From: Leptospira wolffii serovar Khorat str. Khorat-H2 | GTDB lineage: Bacteria; Spirochaetota; Leptospiria; Leptospirales; Leptospiraceae | Direction of reading: 5' to 3' | Assembly (NCBI RefSeq): GCF_000306115.2 | Contig: NZ_AKWX02000004.1 | Span: 413,501-477,500, forward strand | Length of the DNA stretch: 64,000 nucleotides | Part shown: one piece after another, positions 1 through 9,134 of the stretch | Position numbering within the stretch: position 1 is the stretch's first letter | Layout of the letters: each line of letters starts with the position of its first letter | Position numbers and translations under genes: made by a program | The notes under the pieces: model-generated | Databases searched by the model: none | What the model was told of the DNA's origin: nothing | What the model saw: only the letters and a program-made list of their open reading frames with translations

Positions 1-360
1 GGAACCAAGAAGGACTACTTCGATAATTACGATAAGAATAAGGAAGCGGCGATCCAGGCTAATCCTCTGTCATGGTATATACAAAATAATTTTAATACTC
101 AAAACGGTAGAAAGGCCGACGTGACCTACGACGATCTGAATAACCCGGCGAGACTCGTTCTTTCGGCGGATAACGTTGCCTTCGATCGTATGAGATACTC
201 CTGGGGTGTGGGGCTTCGTATCCAGATACCGGTGTTGCCTTTACGTATTTATTTCGCACAAAAATTGAAACCTACGGGAAATTTCTGGGCTCCGTTCGAA
301 AGGTACGAGTCGGATAACGCCTTCCAATTCGTATTCGGTATCGGCGATTATAGGTTCTAA
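1..360 (+). CDS. bamA: BamA/Omp85-like outer membrane protein, C-terminal fragment
   Basis: The frame is open from the window edge, so the N-terminus is missing and only about 119 residues are visible. The tail carries a segment reading GVGLRIQIPVLPLRIYFAQK and ends in an aromatic Phe, as expected for the last strands of an Omp85 beta-barrel. Members of this family insert beta-barrel proteins into the outer membrane. The preceding loop is Asn/Lys/Asp rich, like an extracellular loop. The helicase gene follows after 11 bases. The assignment rests on the C-terminal barrel pattern alone; another Omp85 or porin-like protein is possible. Confidence 0.7.
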   Translation, partial: GTKKDYFDNYDKNKEAAIQANPLSWYIQNNFNTQNGRKADVTYDDLNNPARLVLSADNVAFDRMRYSWGVGLRIQIPVLPLRIYFAQKLKPTGNFWAPFERYESDNAFQFVFGIGDYRF

Positions 361-371
361 GGTACGAGCCC

Positions 372-2582
372 TTGTCCGATCTTTTAGAAGGATTGAACCC
401 TCCTCAAAAGGCCGCAGTCGAGAGACTAGAGGGGCCCGTATTGATTTTAGCGGGTGCCGGCTCCGGAAAAACGAGGGTAATCACCCATAGAATCGCCAAT
501 CTGATTCTGAACCGTAAGACCGATTCCATCTGTGCCCTTACTTTTACGAACAAGGCCGCGGCGGAGATGTTGGAAAGGGTTTCTCGCCTGGTTCCATCCA
601 TTCCTTTTAACGTTCAGATCAAGACTTTTCATTCGCTTTGCCTATTTATATTGAGAAGAGAGATCGCATATTTGGGGATGGGTTCCGCCTTTACGATTTA
701 CGATTCCGTATTACAAGAATCCCTAATCAAGCAGGTGATCAAGGATCTACACGAAGATCCGAAACAGTACAAACCTTCCTCCTTGGCTTCTATTTTTTCC
801 TCCTGGAAGGATTCCCTTTCGGATTCGGACGCTTATATCAGAAAGGAGAATTTTTCCCATCGTTCCCAGGTGATCGCTTCCATTTACGAGGAATACGAAA
901 AAAGAAAGGCTAAAAACCAAGCCATGGATTTCGGGGACTTGATCCAAAAAACCGTCCAGCTTTTCCGGGAAAACCCGGAAGTCCTGGTTAAATACCAGAA
1001 TAGATGGAATTACATCATGGTGGACGAGTATCAGGATACGAATAAGGTCCAATACCATCTTGTAAGATTACTTTCCGGAGAAAGAGGAAATCTTTGCGTG
1101 GTAGGGGACGACGATCAATCCATCTACTCCTGGAGAGGCGCCGATATTTCGAATATTTTAAATTTCGAAAAGGATTTCCCGAACGCTTTCGTCGTAAAAC
1201 TGGAGGAGAATTACAGGTCCACCTCGAACATCATCCGCGCGGCCTCCCGTGTGATTTCGAACAACGAAGATCGTAAAGACAAGGAATTGTTTACGAATAA
1301 CCCGGAAGGCGATCCTATTCTTCTCTCCGAATACGAAAACGAAAACGAGGAAGCATACGATACCGTAAGAAAGATCCGATCCGGTTCGGCGAGGGGCGCC
1401 GAATATAAGGATTTTGCCATATTCTACAGAACGAATGCGCAATCCAGATATTTCGAAGAGGCGCTAAGAACTTCCGGGATTCCGTATAAGATCTTCGGAG
1501 GATTCCGATTTTTCGATCGTGCGGAGATCAAGGACATGATCGCATATATGAACGTGGTGGCGAATCCTCTGGATTCGAATTCCATGTTACGAATTGTGAA
1601 TACTCCTCCAAGGGGAATAGGGGAAGCGAGCCTGGAAAAAATCCGCGAATTCTCCATCCGGGAAGGGATTTCCTTTTTGGAAGCGATAGGAAGGGCGGAT
1701 CTTCCTTTAAAAAAGGCGGGGCTCGGAAAAGCGAAGGAATTATTCAATTTATTCGAAGACCTGATCGAGATGAAAGAGAAGGGAGAACTCCCTTCCAAAA
1801 TCGCCTTGCAGATCGTGGAAAGATCCGGCTGGGTCGAATACATGGAAAGAAACGCCCACGACGAAGAGGCCGTATCCAGAGTGGAGAACGTAAGAGAATT
1901 CGTGAACTCCATCGAAGAATACGAATCCAGGGAGGATTCTCCTACCCTGGAGGAATACCTGAATCAGATCAGTCTTCTCACCTCCGAAGAGGATAGCGCT
2001 CAGTTGACGGATTATGTGCATCTCATGACCATTCACAATGCCAAGGGGCTCGAATTTCCCACCGTATTTCTGACTGGTTTGGAAGAGGGGACCTTTCCGC
2101 ATTTAATGAGCCTCGAAGAACCGAAAGGAGAAGAAGAGGAAAGAAGGCTTTTTTACGTGGCCTTGACCCGAGCCAGGGAGCATCTATATCTCAGTTATTG
2201 CAGGAACTCCCGTAAATTCGGAAAAATAGAATCTAGGATTTCTTCCCGTTTTCTTTCCGAAATCCCCGAGGAATGTTTCGGAGGAGACAGACTTCATTCC
2301 CGAAAAGGAGTTCGCAGACCGGATGGACCGCCTAGAGCTTCTTCCGGAGCCTTTACGCAAACTCGGGAAGAACCGGTTTCTACTTATACTCCCGATCCGA
2401 ACTCCAAACCTCTAGGGGAAGAGGCGGATATTACCGAAGGGAGTCGGGTAAAACACGGTCAGTTCGGGGTAGGGACGGTGGTTTCCGTCCAGGGAACCGG
2501 CAAGAATCGGAAGGTGAAAATCCGATTCGGAGGGGTGGAGAAGAACTTTTTCCTTGCCTACACCCCCCTGGAGAAATTATAA
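372..2582 (+). CDS. pcrA: ATP-dependent DNA helicase, PcrA/UvrD family
   Basis: A 736-residue superfamily 1A helicase, the usual PcrA/UvrD length. These enzymes unwind DNA 3'-5' in nucleotide excision and mismatch repair and strip proteins such as RecA from DNA. Visible motifs are Walker A GAGSGKT (residues 28-34), VDEYQDT (217-223, Walker B), GDDDQSIYSWRGAD (245-258, motif III region), the HNAKGLEF motif and VALTRAREHLYLS (motif VI) near residues 550-610. The last 60 residues match the small Tudor-like C-terminal domain of PcrA/UvrD. The start is TTG, the first start codon before the conserved N-terminal motif. Rep is an alternative name, but the Tudor tail favours PcrA/UvrD. Confidence 0.95.
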   Translation: MSDLLEGLNPPQKAAVERLEGPVLILAGAGSGKTRVITHRIANLILNRKTDSICALTFTNKAAAEMLERVSRLVPSIPFNVQIKTFHSLCLFILRREIAYLGMGSAFTIYDSVLQESLIKQVIKDLHEDPKQYKPSSLASIFSSWKDSLSDSDAYIRKENFSHRSQVIASIYEEYEKRKAKNQAMDFGDLIQKTVQLFRENPEVLVKYQNRWNYIMVDEYQDTNKVQYHLVRLLSGERGNLCVVGDDDQSIYSWRGADISNILNFEKDFPNAFVVKLEENYRSTSNIIRAASRVISNNEDRKDKELFTNNPEGDPILLSEYENENEEAYDTVRKIRSGSARGAEYKDFAIFYRTNAQSRYFEEALRTSGIPYKIFGGFRFFDRAEIKDMIAYMNVVANPLDSNSMLRIVNTPPRGIGEASLEKIREFSIREGISFLEAIGRADLPLKKAGLGKAKELFNLFEDLIEMKEKGELPSKIALQIVERSGWVEYMERNAHDEEAVSRVENVREFVNSIEEYESREDSPTLEEYLNQISLLTSEEDSAQLTDYVHLMTIHNAKGLEFPTVFLTGLEEGTFPHLMSLEEPKGEEEERRLFYVALTRAREHLYLSYCRNSRKFGKIESRISSRFLSEIPEECFGGDRLHSRKGVRRPDGPPRASSGAFTQTREEPVSTYTPDPNSKPLGEEADITEGSRVKHGQFGVGTVVSVQGTGKNRKVKIRFGGVEKNFFLAYTPLEKL

Positions 2583-2643
2583 CCGAGGGAAAAGTTCCGC
2601 CCTGGAAATACCGATACTAAACTGTAGGAACATAGGAGAAGCA

Positions 2644-3081
2644 ATGAAACGGATCGTAATACTGGCCTTGGCACTCAGCCTGGCGACCCCATTGTTTGCT
2701 GGTAAAGTCAGCGGTTTGGTGGAAGAATTCAATAAGGTGGAAGAATACAATAAAAACCGAAAGCTTTCCGATTCCGTAAAGAAAGCTACCCTGGAGAAGA
2801 ACCTTCTATCGGCTTTAAAATACAGCCTTCATCGAAAATATCTGGATTATAAGGAATATACCAAGGATCTTAAAGCGGATTCCATCCAGTACGAGCCTCA
2901 AAAAGGGACCTTCGGAGTCTATGTAAAATACAAGACATATATCGTATTTTATAGTTATCTAATGGATCCGGAAATCTACCTTCAGACTCCTATCAACGAG
3001 GTCTTTTACGTTCGCCCTGAGAATCTGGAAGAAGAGCCTCATAAGGACGAGAAACCGGCAACCCCCGCGACCGGTAAATAA
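2644..3081 (+). CDS. hypothetical exported protein
   Basis: A 145-residue protein with a clear signal peptide: MKR, then a hydrophobic stretch ending LATPLFAGK, with probable cleavage after Ala. The start at 2644 is chosen over an upstream in-frame codon because it has an AGGAGAA ribosome site 4 bases upstream and begins exactly at the signal peptide. The mature part is Lys/Glu/Tyr rich, with a central beta-like block (FGVYVKYKTYIVFYSYL) and a Pro/Lys-rich tail. Probably periplasmic. It lies between the helicase and the CysQ-like gene. I do not recognise the family. Confidence 0.75.
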   Translation: MKRIVILALALSLATPLFAGKVSGLVEEFNKVEEYNKNRKLSDSVKKATLEKNLLSALKYSLHRKYLDYKEYTKDLKADSIQYEPQKGTFGVYVKYKTYIVFYSYLMDPEIYLQTPINEVFYVRPENLEEEPHKDEKPATPATGK

Positions 3082-3092
3082 ACGATTTTACG

Positions 3093-3947
3093 ATGCGGTT
3101 TCCGGAAGAAGCGGAAATAGTTTCCAAGCTTGTTCTGGAGGCTGCGGACGAAATCATCTCCATTTATAATACGGATTTTCAGGTTCGCGAAAAAACCAAA
3201 GGAGATCCGATCACAGAGGCCGACCTCCGTGCGAATGAAATCATCGCAGGAGGAATACGCTCCCTTTTAAAAGATCCCGTTTATTCCGAGGAGGAAACGA
3301 ATTTTACCCCCGCTTCCGCGGAAGGAAAAAGGGTATGGATTCTGGATCCCATAGACGGGACTAGAGAATTCGTAGCGAAGAACCCCGAGTTCGCAATCAG
3401 TCTGGGACTAGTGGAAAAAGGGAAACCAATTTTCGGAATCGTAATGAATCCCGCCAAAGGGGAATTTATTTGGGGTGTAGAAGGAATCGGTTCCGGTTAC
3501 TTAGTTCTTAAGCCTCCATTCAGAAAGCATGAAATAGATTGGAGTTCACATACGAAATTCCTGGAGGATTTACGGGAAACGAATCCTAAGGATGTATTGG
3601 TTTCCGTATCCGAAAAAAAGAGCGGGTTGTACAAGGATATTCCGGGTAATCCCGAATATAGACTTTTGCCCATGGGATCTATCGCATACAAACTCGCTTT
3701 AGTCGGAATAGGGAAATATCCTTTGACGCTTTCACTCCGACCCAAAAACGATTGGGATGTCGCCGGAGGAATCGCGATACTGCGCGCCTCGGGGGGAACC
3801 GAACTCGAGATTCGATCGTCGAAGTCTTATCCTTTCCTGAGTTCCCGCCTAGGGATAGGACTCTTGGCCGGTAAGAAAGAATTCGTCGAATCCTATTGGG
3901 AAAAATATAAATCCTTTCTGCAGGCAAATGTCCGGGATCATTGGTAA
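3093..3947 (+). CDS. cysQ: inositol monophosphatase family protein, CysQ-like
   Basis: A 284-residue Mg2+-dependent phosphatase of the inositol monophosphatase superfamily. CysQ members remove the 3'-phosphate from 3'-phosphoadenosine 5'-phosphate, recycling the by-product of sulfate assimilation. Metal-binding residues are visible: TEAD (Asp44), the acidic SEEE cluster (about 66-68), DPIDGTREF (85-93) and WDVAGG near residue 230. The REFV after DPIDGT is typical of CysQ rather than SuhB. The gene overlaps the downstream glycosyltransferase by 20 bases, suggesting coupled translation. Substrate remains inferred; a sugar- or inositol-phosphate phosphatase is possible. Confidence 0.85.
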   Translation: MRFPEEAEIVSKLVLEAADEIISIYNTDFQVREKTKGDPITEADLRANEIIAGGIRSLLKDPVYSEEETNFTPASAEGKRVWILDPIDGTREFVAKNPEFAISLGLVEKGKPIFGIVMNPAKGEFIWGVEGIGSGYLVLKPPFRKHEIDWSSHTKFLEDLRETNPKDVLVSVSEKKSGLYKDIPGNPEYRLLPMGSIAYKLALVGIGKYPLTLSLRPKNDWDVAGGIAILRASGGTELEIRSSKSYPFLSSRLGIGLLAGKKEFVESYWEKYKSFLQANVRDHW

Positions 3948-5109
3948 TATTCGGGGATCCGTTTTGTCCAAAAAGAACCAAGAATCGACGAAGAAAATCA
4001 GAATAGGAGTGGATGCTCGTCCGCTCTCCACTCCAGTTTCCGGAGTGGGAAAGTTGATCGAATCAGTACTTATGGGATTCGATTCGGATGAAGAATTCGA
4101 ATTTATCCTTTTCTCCCATAGGGAATTGCATGAAGGATATAAGCATATTTTGGAATATCCTAATATTCAAATGCGTCTTGGGACTGGACTCCTGGCAAAG
4201 AAAGGGGGACTTTATTTCGGTCTTGCTCTTCCTCTCCAATTGAGAAACTCCGGGATCGATTTATTTTGGGGAACCCAACAGGTATTTCCTCCGTTTCTGC
4301 CCGAAAATATACCGGGCGTTCTTACCTATCATGATTTAGTGGCTTATAGATTTCCGGATACGATGAGGCCTATCGCCCGTTTACAGCAGTTATTTTATCT
4401 GAGAAGAAGTATCCTAAGAGCGGATCTGGTCCTCGCGAATTCGGAATTCACCGCCAAAGAACTTCGAAAATATTACGATTATCCTTCGGAGAAGATTCGG
4501 ATCGTATATCCGGGATACGAGCCGAAAGAAATCCGAGTCGTTTCTAAGGCGCCTACTCTAAGAACCTCAGCAATTCCTAAAAGATTTTTCCTAACCGTTT
4601 CCACTTTGGAACCTAGAAAGAATTTCTCCACACTCTTTACGGCCTATTCTTCTCTGAAAAAGAAGAATCCGAAATACCCGCTTATCTGGGTTCATGCCGG
4701 AAAGGAAGGATGGGAATCCCCGGAATTTTTAACGGAATTTAAGGCGGCTGCCGATAAGGGAGATTTGGTCTGGGTGGATTCTCCGGACCGGTCGGAATTG
4801 CAGTATCTTTATTCCAAAGCCGAACTTTTTATTTTTCCTTCCATTTACGAAGGTTTCGGAATCCCTCTTTTGGAGGCGCTGGCCTATTCTATTCCTTGTA
4901 TCGTTTCCGACCTGGAAGTGTTTCGGGAGATCGCCGGAAATTCCTGCGTTTACGTAGAGCCTGATTCGACGCGAGCCTGGGAGGAAGAGTTGCTTGCCTT
5001 CACTCGCAAAAGGAAAGCATTCAAAAAACCGAATTTAAAGAAATTTGAAAGAAGAATATCCGCCAAAAAGGCAAAAGAAGCCTTTTTGGATTTAACGAGA
5101 CCGAAATAG
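3928..5109 (+). CDS. glycosyltransferase family 4 (GT-B fold)
   Basis: A 393-residue group 1 glycosyltransferase. The N-terminal half has the GVDARPL...SGVGK loop typical of GT4 enzymes; the C-terminal half contains FFLTVSTLEPRKN and the nucleotide-sugar motif YEGFGIPLLEAL (about residues 305-316). Such enzymes transfer a sugar from an NDP-sugar to glycans or lipids, here probably for lipopolysaccharide or another surface glycan. The ATG overlaps the end of the cysQ-like gene; an in-frame TTG at 3964 is an alternative start. The 3' end overlaps the convergent hypothetical gene by 18 bases. Donor and acceptor cannot be read from sequence. Confidence 0.88.
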   Translation: MSGIIGNIRGSVLSKKNQESTKKIRIGVDARPLSTPVSGVGKLIESVLMGFDSDEEFEFILFSHRELHEGYKHILEYPNIQMRLGTGLLAKKGGLYFGLALPLQLRNSGIDLFWGTQQVFPPFLPENIPGVLTYHDLVAYRFPDTMRPIARLQQLFYLRRSILRADLVLANSEFTAKELRKYYDYPSEKIRIVYPGYEPKEIRVVSKAPTLRTSAIPKRFFLTVSTLEPRKNFSTLFTAYSSLKKKNPKYPLIWVHAGKEGWESPEFLTEFKAAADKGDLVWVDSPDRSELQYLYSKAELFIFPSIYEGFGIPLLEALAYSIPCIVSDLEVFREIAGNSCVYVEPDSTRAWEEELLAFTRKRKAFKKPNLKKFERRISAKKAKEAFLDLTRPK

Positions 5110-5562
5110 ATTCTTGATTTTTTGGACTAATTCCGCCCGGAAGGATTTTCTTCTGGAATCGAGAATTCCCGAAAATAGAATATCCTGAGAGGCTTTCCAA
5201 TAGAGATGGATTCTTTCGGAATCCAAGGCCTGTAAGGAGATTTCCTCTCCCTGATTCGGGATCCAAACGAACCAATCTTCCTTTCTAGTCCAGTCCGTAT
5301 CGTTCCAGTCGGCGGTTTCCCGTATCGTTTCCGAGTCTCCGCTTTTGAATTTCAGTGTGATTCCTTTCTGGGGATCCAAAACCAAACTAGTTTTAGGACA
5401 TTGCTTTACGACTTCCGGATCTGCAAAGGAAGACATTCCTTCTCCTAAGTAACGTTTTCCTTTCAGATATTGAAAGAATTCTTCGAAGGTATAGAAGTAA
5501 TTGTAGATGCGGTTCTGTTCCATGGAGCCGTCGCTAAATACGAGTTTTCGTCCATCGGTCAT
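5092..5562 (-). CDS. hypothetical protein
   Basis: A 156-residue predicted cytoplasmic protein with no signal peptide or membrane segment. It is Trp-rich in the middle (WNDTDW, WFVWIP) and ends in a basic tail (KIKNLFRSR). It overlaps the end of the convergent glycosyltransferase by 18 bases and is divergent from the TlpA-like gene. No good ribosome site precedes the ATG, and Met14 (5523) is an alternative start. I do not recognise a family. It is accepted because it is the only long frame here and its composition is protein-like, but confidence is moderate. Confidence 0.6.
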   Translation of the reverse strand: MTDGRKLVFSDGSMEQNRIYNYFYTFEEFFQYLKGKRYLGEGMSSFADPEVVKQCPKTSLVLDPQKGITLKFKSGDSETIRETADWNDTDWTRKEDWFVWIPNQGEEISLQALDSERIHLYWKASQDILFSGILDSRRKSFRAELVQKIKNLFRSR

Positions 5563-5625
5563 AAATGCAAGGATAGAAAGGTTAGATTCTTTTCGCTTAA
5601 ATTACTTGTAGATCGGATGTACGAG

Positions 5626-5631
5626 TATAAT
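5626..5631 (+). promoter_or_regulatory. -10 element of the tlpA-like gene
   Basis: A perfect TATAAT lies only 8 bases before the ATG at 5640. A weak -35 (TTACTT) sits 18 bases upstream. Transcription would then start at or next to the ATG, suggesting a leaderless or very short leader; the GGAG at 5634-5637 is too close to the ATG to be a good ribosome site. Confidence 0.4.
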
Positions 5632-5639
5632 CTGGAGTC

Positions 5640-6140
5640 ATGCGATCTATTCTTTCGGGCTTTATCTGTTTTCTTACGATTCTTTTCTTAACGGGATGCG
5701 GTCCCGGAGAGGAATCCCCACTTTACAAAATAGAATTGAAGGATTGGGAAGGAAACACCCACGCATTCGCTAAGGACAAAGGCAAGCTGATCGTCTTGGA
5801 TTTCTGGGCCAGTTGGTGTGAACCGTGTAAAAAAGCGGTTCCCGTAGTGGAAGCTCTGCGAAAGGAATTAAAGGATTCGGACGCGATCGTACTAGGGGTG
5901 AACACGGAAGACGACCTTAGTCTGGAGGAAATCAAGAAAGCCGCCAAGGAATTCGGGATGGATTATCCCAGTTTATTGGACCCGGAATGGAAATTAGTAA
6001 ACAGTTTGAAGATCGAAGGACAACCTGCTTTATTTGTGTTTAGTAAAACCGGGAAGAAGCTACATTTTCAATACGGTATTTCCCATAAAGATCTGCCTTT
6101 ACTGAAGGGGAGGCTCAAGAATTGGCTTGAATCCCCGTAA
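5640..6140 (+). CDS. TlpA/ResA-like thioredoxin-fold lipoprotein
   Basis: A 166-residue exported thiol-disulfide protein. The N-terminus is a lipoprotein signal with lipobox LTGC (Cys20), so it should be anchored in an envelope membrane. The AhpC/TSA-Redoxin fold shows the redox motif WCEPC in DFWASWCEPCKK (about residues 57-68) and a later GQPA carrying the cis-proline. TlpA/ResA proteins reduce disulfides in apocytochromes c or CuA centres in the periplasm; the specific target is unknown here. The gene stands alone with a likely own promoter, divergent from a hypothetical gene. Confidence 0.85.
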   Translation: MRSILSGFICFLTILFLTGCGPGEESPLYKIELKDWEGNTHAFAKDKGKLIVLDFWASWCEPCKKAVPVVEALRKELKDSDAIVLGVNTEDDLSLEEIKKAAKEFGMDYPSLLDPEWKLVNSLKIEGQPALFVFSKTGKKLHFQYGISHKDLPLLKGRLKNWLESP

Positions 6141-6246
6141 TTCCTCAAATTATCCATAACGATTGTTTTACAAAAAGTCCCTAAAAACTGTTCCTACAAA
6201 AAAAGGATTTATCTCTAAACATTTAGTTTTAATTTGGAACTATATA

Positions 6247-6265
6247 GCCGGTGGGTGCGACCGGC
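6247..6265 (+). promoter_or_regulatory. small hairpin in the leader of the acyl-CoA ligase gene
   Basis: GCCGGT (6247-6252) and ACCGGC (6260-6265) pair around a 7-base loop, about 40 bases before the ATG at 6305. There is no T-run, so it is unlikely to be a terminator. A leader hairpin or protein site is possible; the function is unknown. Confidence 0.35.
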
Positions 6266-6304
6266 CTCATTCAACATCCCTTTCATTCAGGAGAAATTCC
6301 ATTC

Positions 6305-8347
6305 ATGGCTGAAAATTTAGCCCAACTGTTTCGTGAGTCTGCGGAAAAATTCAAAAACCAACCCGCATTCTTTTATAAAGACGCTCAAAAAAATTACCAT
6401 CCCTTAACCTATTCCGAGTTATACGAAAACGGTCTGAATCTGGCCGAGGCTTTGATTGAATTGGGCGTCAAGTCTAGGGAACATGTCGCATTACTTGCGG
6501 ATAATAGAATAGAATGGATTATCGCGGATTGCGGTATCATCTTAACCGGAGCCGCAGACGTTCCTAGAGGAACCGATATTACGGATTCGGAAATCGTATA
6601 CATCGTCAGCCATTCCGAAGCTGAAGTCGTATTCATCGAAAACGATAAGATGTTGGAGAAATTCAATCGCAACAAGTCCCAACTCGGAAAAGTAAAAACC
6701 ATCATCATGATGGACAAGGATTCCGAAGCTCCGGGAGGAGTTTTGAAACTTTACGATCTGATCGAGAAAGGAAAACAGCTTCGCGCTTCCGGTTCTCGTA
6801 AAGTGGAAGAGAGAGTCGCAGCCATCCACCCTGAGGATCTGTTCACCTTGATTTACACTTCCGGAACCACCGGGCTTCCTAAAGGGGTTCAGCTAAAGCA
6901 TTCGAATATGATGCATCAGGTTTTGAACGTAACTCCTATGCTCAAAATCAACGCCGAAGCGAAGCTTCTTTCCATTCTTCCCGTTTGGCACGTGTTCGAA
7001 AGAGTGGTGGAATACGTATGTATCAGCATCGGTGCCGCTACTTATTACACGAACGTAAGAGATCTTCGTCAGGATTTAGCGACTGTGAAGCCTACATTCA
7101 TGGGATCCGCTCCGAGACTCTGGGAAAATATCTATAACGGAATTTATACCAGAATCAACGATCCTAGCCAGACCCCCGCGCTTAGAAGGGGCTTATTCAA
7201 ATTGGCGTATTTCTTCTCCGATAAGAAGAACGCAGCGGTCCGTTTCATAACCGGCAAAGAAGTGGACTATCACGGAAGAAATCCGATCACTTCCTTATTT
7301 TACGGAATTGCGATGGTCTTCCAACTGATACTCACCGGTCCGTTTACACTTACGGTGATTTCTTCCGTGGCGGCGTATCTGCTTTCCAATACCGAGTTCT
7401 CGTATTTGAGCCTTCCTTTATATATCGTGGCGGGATTGGGAGCGATCCTCAATAGTGCGACTCTGGACAAGATCGTTCTTTCGAAAATCCGTACTGCGAC
7501 CGGCGGAAGACTCAGAGCTTCCATTTCCGGAGGAGGAGCTCTGCCTAGACATGTGGATGAGTTCTTCAATAATATCGGTATTAACGTATTGGAAGGTTAC
7601 GGAATGACCGAAACTTCTCCCGTGCTATCCGTTCGTACTTTCCAAAAGTTGATCATCGGTTCCGTAGGTTCCATCGTTCCTAAGACCCACTTGCAAATTC
7701 GTAACGATAATAACGAAGTGCTGACCGAAGTGGATCCGGAGGGAAGAATTACCAAGGGTAAATTGGGCAAAAAAGGCGTGGTATTCGTGAAGGGTCCCCA
7801 AGTTATGAAGGGATATTTCAAAAACGAAGAAGCTACCGCAAAGGCTCTGGTGGACGGATGGATGAATACCGGAGATATGGGGATGATCAATTTCAAACAT
7901 ACCCTGACTCTAACCGGTCGTGCCAAGGATACCGTAGTGTTACTCGGTGGGGAGAATGTGGAGCCGGTTCCTATCGAGAACAAACTCCAAGAGTCCGCCT
8001 TTATCAGCCAATGTATGATCATCGGTCAGGACCAAAAGAACCTGGGCGCCATCATCGTGCCTGATTTCGAGAAATTGGAGGAATGGTCTAAGGAAAATGG
8101 GGTCGACGCATCCAATAAGGAAGCGTTGATAGAAAATCCTAAGGTCGTGGATCTCTACAGAAAAGAAATCAAGGCGCTGAATAACGCGAAAAACGGATTT
8201 AAATCCTTCGAGCAAGTGACTCCATTCTTCCTGGTTGCCAAGCCTTTCGAAGTGGGAGACGAGTTGAACAATATGCTCAAGATGAAGCGTCACGTGATTG
8301 CCGAGAAATACGCGGATAAGATCAAAAAGGTCTATACCGACAAATAA
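6305..8347 (+). CDS. long-chain fatty acid-CoA ligase (AMP-binding), with hydrophobic insert
   Basis: A 680-residue ANL-superfamily adenylating enzyme that activates a long-chain fatty acid with ATP and CoA. Motifs: [13 protein letters not shown] (P-loop), [13 protein letters not shown] and [17 protein letters not shown]. The ATG at 6305 is preceded by CAGGAGAAA, so the longer upstream reading is rejected. Unlike the paralogue at 47399, it carries about 35 extra residues encoded around 7300-7470, including two strongly hydrophobic stretches ([25 protein letters not shown]) before the conserved DKIVLSKIR. These could anchor it to the membrane. A strong terminator follows. Natural substrate unknown. 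Confidence 0.92.
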   Translation: MAENLAQLFRESAEKFKNQPAFFYKDAQKNYHPLTYSELYENGLNLAEALIELGVKSREHVALLADNRIEWIIADCGIILTGAADVPRGTDITDSEIVYIVSHSEAEVVFIENDKMLEKFNRNKSQLGKVKTIIMMDKDSEAPGGVLKLYDLIEKGKQLRASGSRKVEERVAAIHPEDLFTLIYTSGTTGLPKGVQLKHSNMMHQVLNVTPMLKINAEAKLLSILPVWHVFERVVEYVCISIGAATYYTNVRDLRQDLATVKPTFMGSAPRLWENIYNGIYTRINDPSQTPALRRGLFKLAYFFSDKKNAAVRFITGKEVDYHGRNPITSLFYGIAMVFQLILTGPFTLTVISSVAAYLLSNTEFSYLSLPLYIVAGLGAILNSATLDKIVLSKIRTATGGRLRASISGGGALPRHVDEFFNNIGINVLEGYGMTETSPVLSVRTFQKLIIGSVGSIVPKTHLQIRNDNNEVLTEVDPEGRITKGKLGKKGVVFVKGPQVMKGYFKNEEATAKALVDGWMNTGDMGMINFKHTLTLTGRAKDTVVLLGGENVEPVPIENKLQESAFISQCMIIGQDQKNLGAIIVPDFEKLEEWSKENGVDASNKEALIENPKVVDLYRKEIKALNNAKNGFKSFEQVTPFFLVAKPFEVGDELNNMLKMKRHVIAEKYADKIKKVYTDK

Positions 8348-8375
8348 TAGACCTAAGACGCATCTATTTCCTATG

Positions 8376-8407
8376 AAAGGCCTCGGATCGAACCGGGGCC
8401 TTTTTTT
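8376..8407 (+). terminator. rho-independent terminator of the acyl-CoA ligase gene
   Basis: A 9-bp GC-rich stem (AGGCCTCGG with CCGGGGCCT, one G-T wobble) and 6-base loop, followed by seven T residues. It lies 28 bases after the stop codon. Confidence 0.9.
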
Positions 8408-8446
8408 GTCCTGCGGGAATCGGCCGATTCTCCCGATATTTTCAGT

Positions 8447-9130
8447 ATGGCAAAAACTCTGGAATCCAGACCGAGTCTTTTCGAACCTTACGGTCATTCC
8501 GATCTGTACGCATTGGACAATCTCTATTTTTCCGCTCCGAAAGAAGTAGAGGTTTGGGACTTTTCCAGAATCCGGGAATTCTCTCCTTTGAATCTTGGCT
8601 TCTTATTGGCCAGAGCGGAATTGAGGACTTCCGACGGTAATTCCGATCTGGAAGTGAAGGAATTGAGTCCGTCGTTTCGGAAAGGAATCTGCCTGACCCT
8701 GAATTGGGAAGAAGCCCCAGGCGTTCGTTTCGATTCATTTTTGCCTAAGGTCATGGGAGCCGAATCGGATTTTACGTATTCTCGTTTGAAAGATGGGCTC
8801 GATCTTCCTTTCGGGCGATTCTTCTCCGATGATGGATTCTGTCTCAGGGGAGAATGGAAGAATAAGAAATATCTGATATTATTCGCCTCACAGAATTCGG
8901 AAGCCAAGAATCTTCCCGAACTCTTGAGAACTGTTTCCCGGTTTTCCTCCGAAAACGAAGCCACCGGAAACTTTTTCCTAAGAACGGAAAAGCAATCCTA
9001 TTTGAATTTCATCAAACCGAAGGAATCCCTCGGAGCATTATTCTTGCAGGAAAAGAAGATGGAATATCCTCCCTTTCTTTTCTTAAGTTTGGAAACGTCA
9101 GTCGTAAAAACTGCATCTCCGGCTAACTAA
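8447..9130 (+). CDS. hypothetical protein
   Basis: A 227-residue soluble protein without signal peptide, membrane segment or motif I recognise. It begins MAKTLESRPSLFEPYGHSDL and has patterned alternation of hydrophobic and charged residues, consistent with a folded cytoplasmic protein. It follows the acyl-CoA ligase terminator and ends 4 bases before the convergent end of ptsI. The codon use resembles its neighbours, so I accept it as real. No function is proposed. Confidence 0.65.
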   Translation: MAKTLESRPSLFEPYGHSDLYALDNLYFSAPKEVEVWDFSRIREFSPLNLGFLLARAELRTSDGNSDLEVKELSPSFRKGICLTLNWEEAPGVRFDSFLPKVMGAESDFTYSRLKDGLDLPFGRFFSDDGFCLRGEWKNKKYLILFASQNSEAKNLPELLRTVSRFSSENEATGNFFLRTEKQSYLNFIKPKESLGALFLQEKKMEYPPFLFLSLETSVVKTASPAN

Positions 9131-9134
9131 AGAA

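Noticed and set aside
1424..1912. A 162-codon minus-strand frame inside the pcrA gene
   Set aside because: Fully antisense to the helicase; composition is Ser-rich and unlike any known family.
7940..8497. A 185-codon minus-strand frame covering the acyl-CoA ligase end
   Set aside because: Antisense to a strong ligase gene and running over its terminator; the product is Phe/Arg-rich without motifs, typical of a shadow frame.
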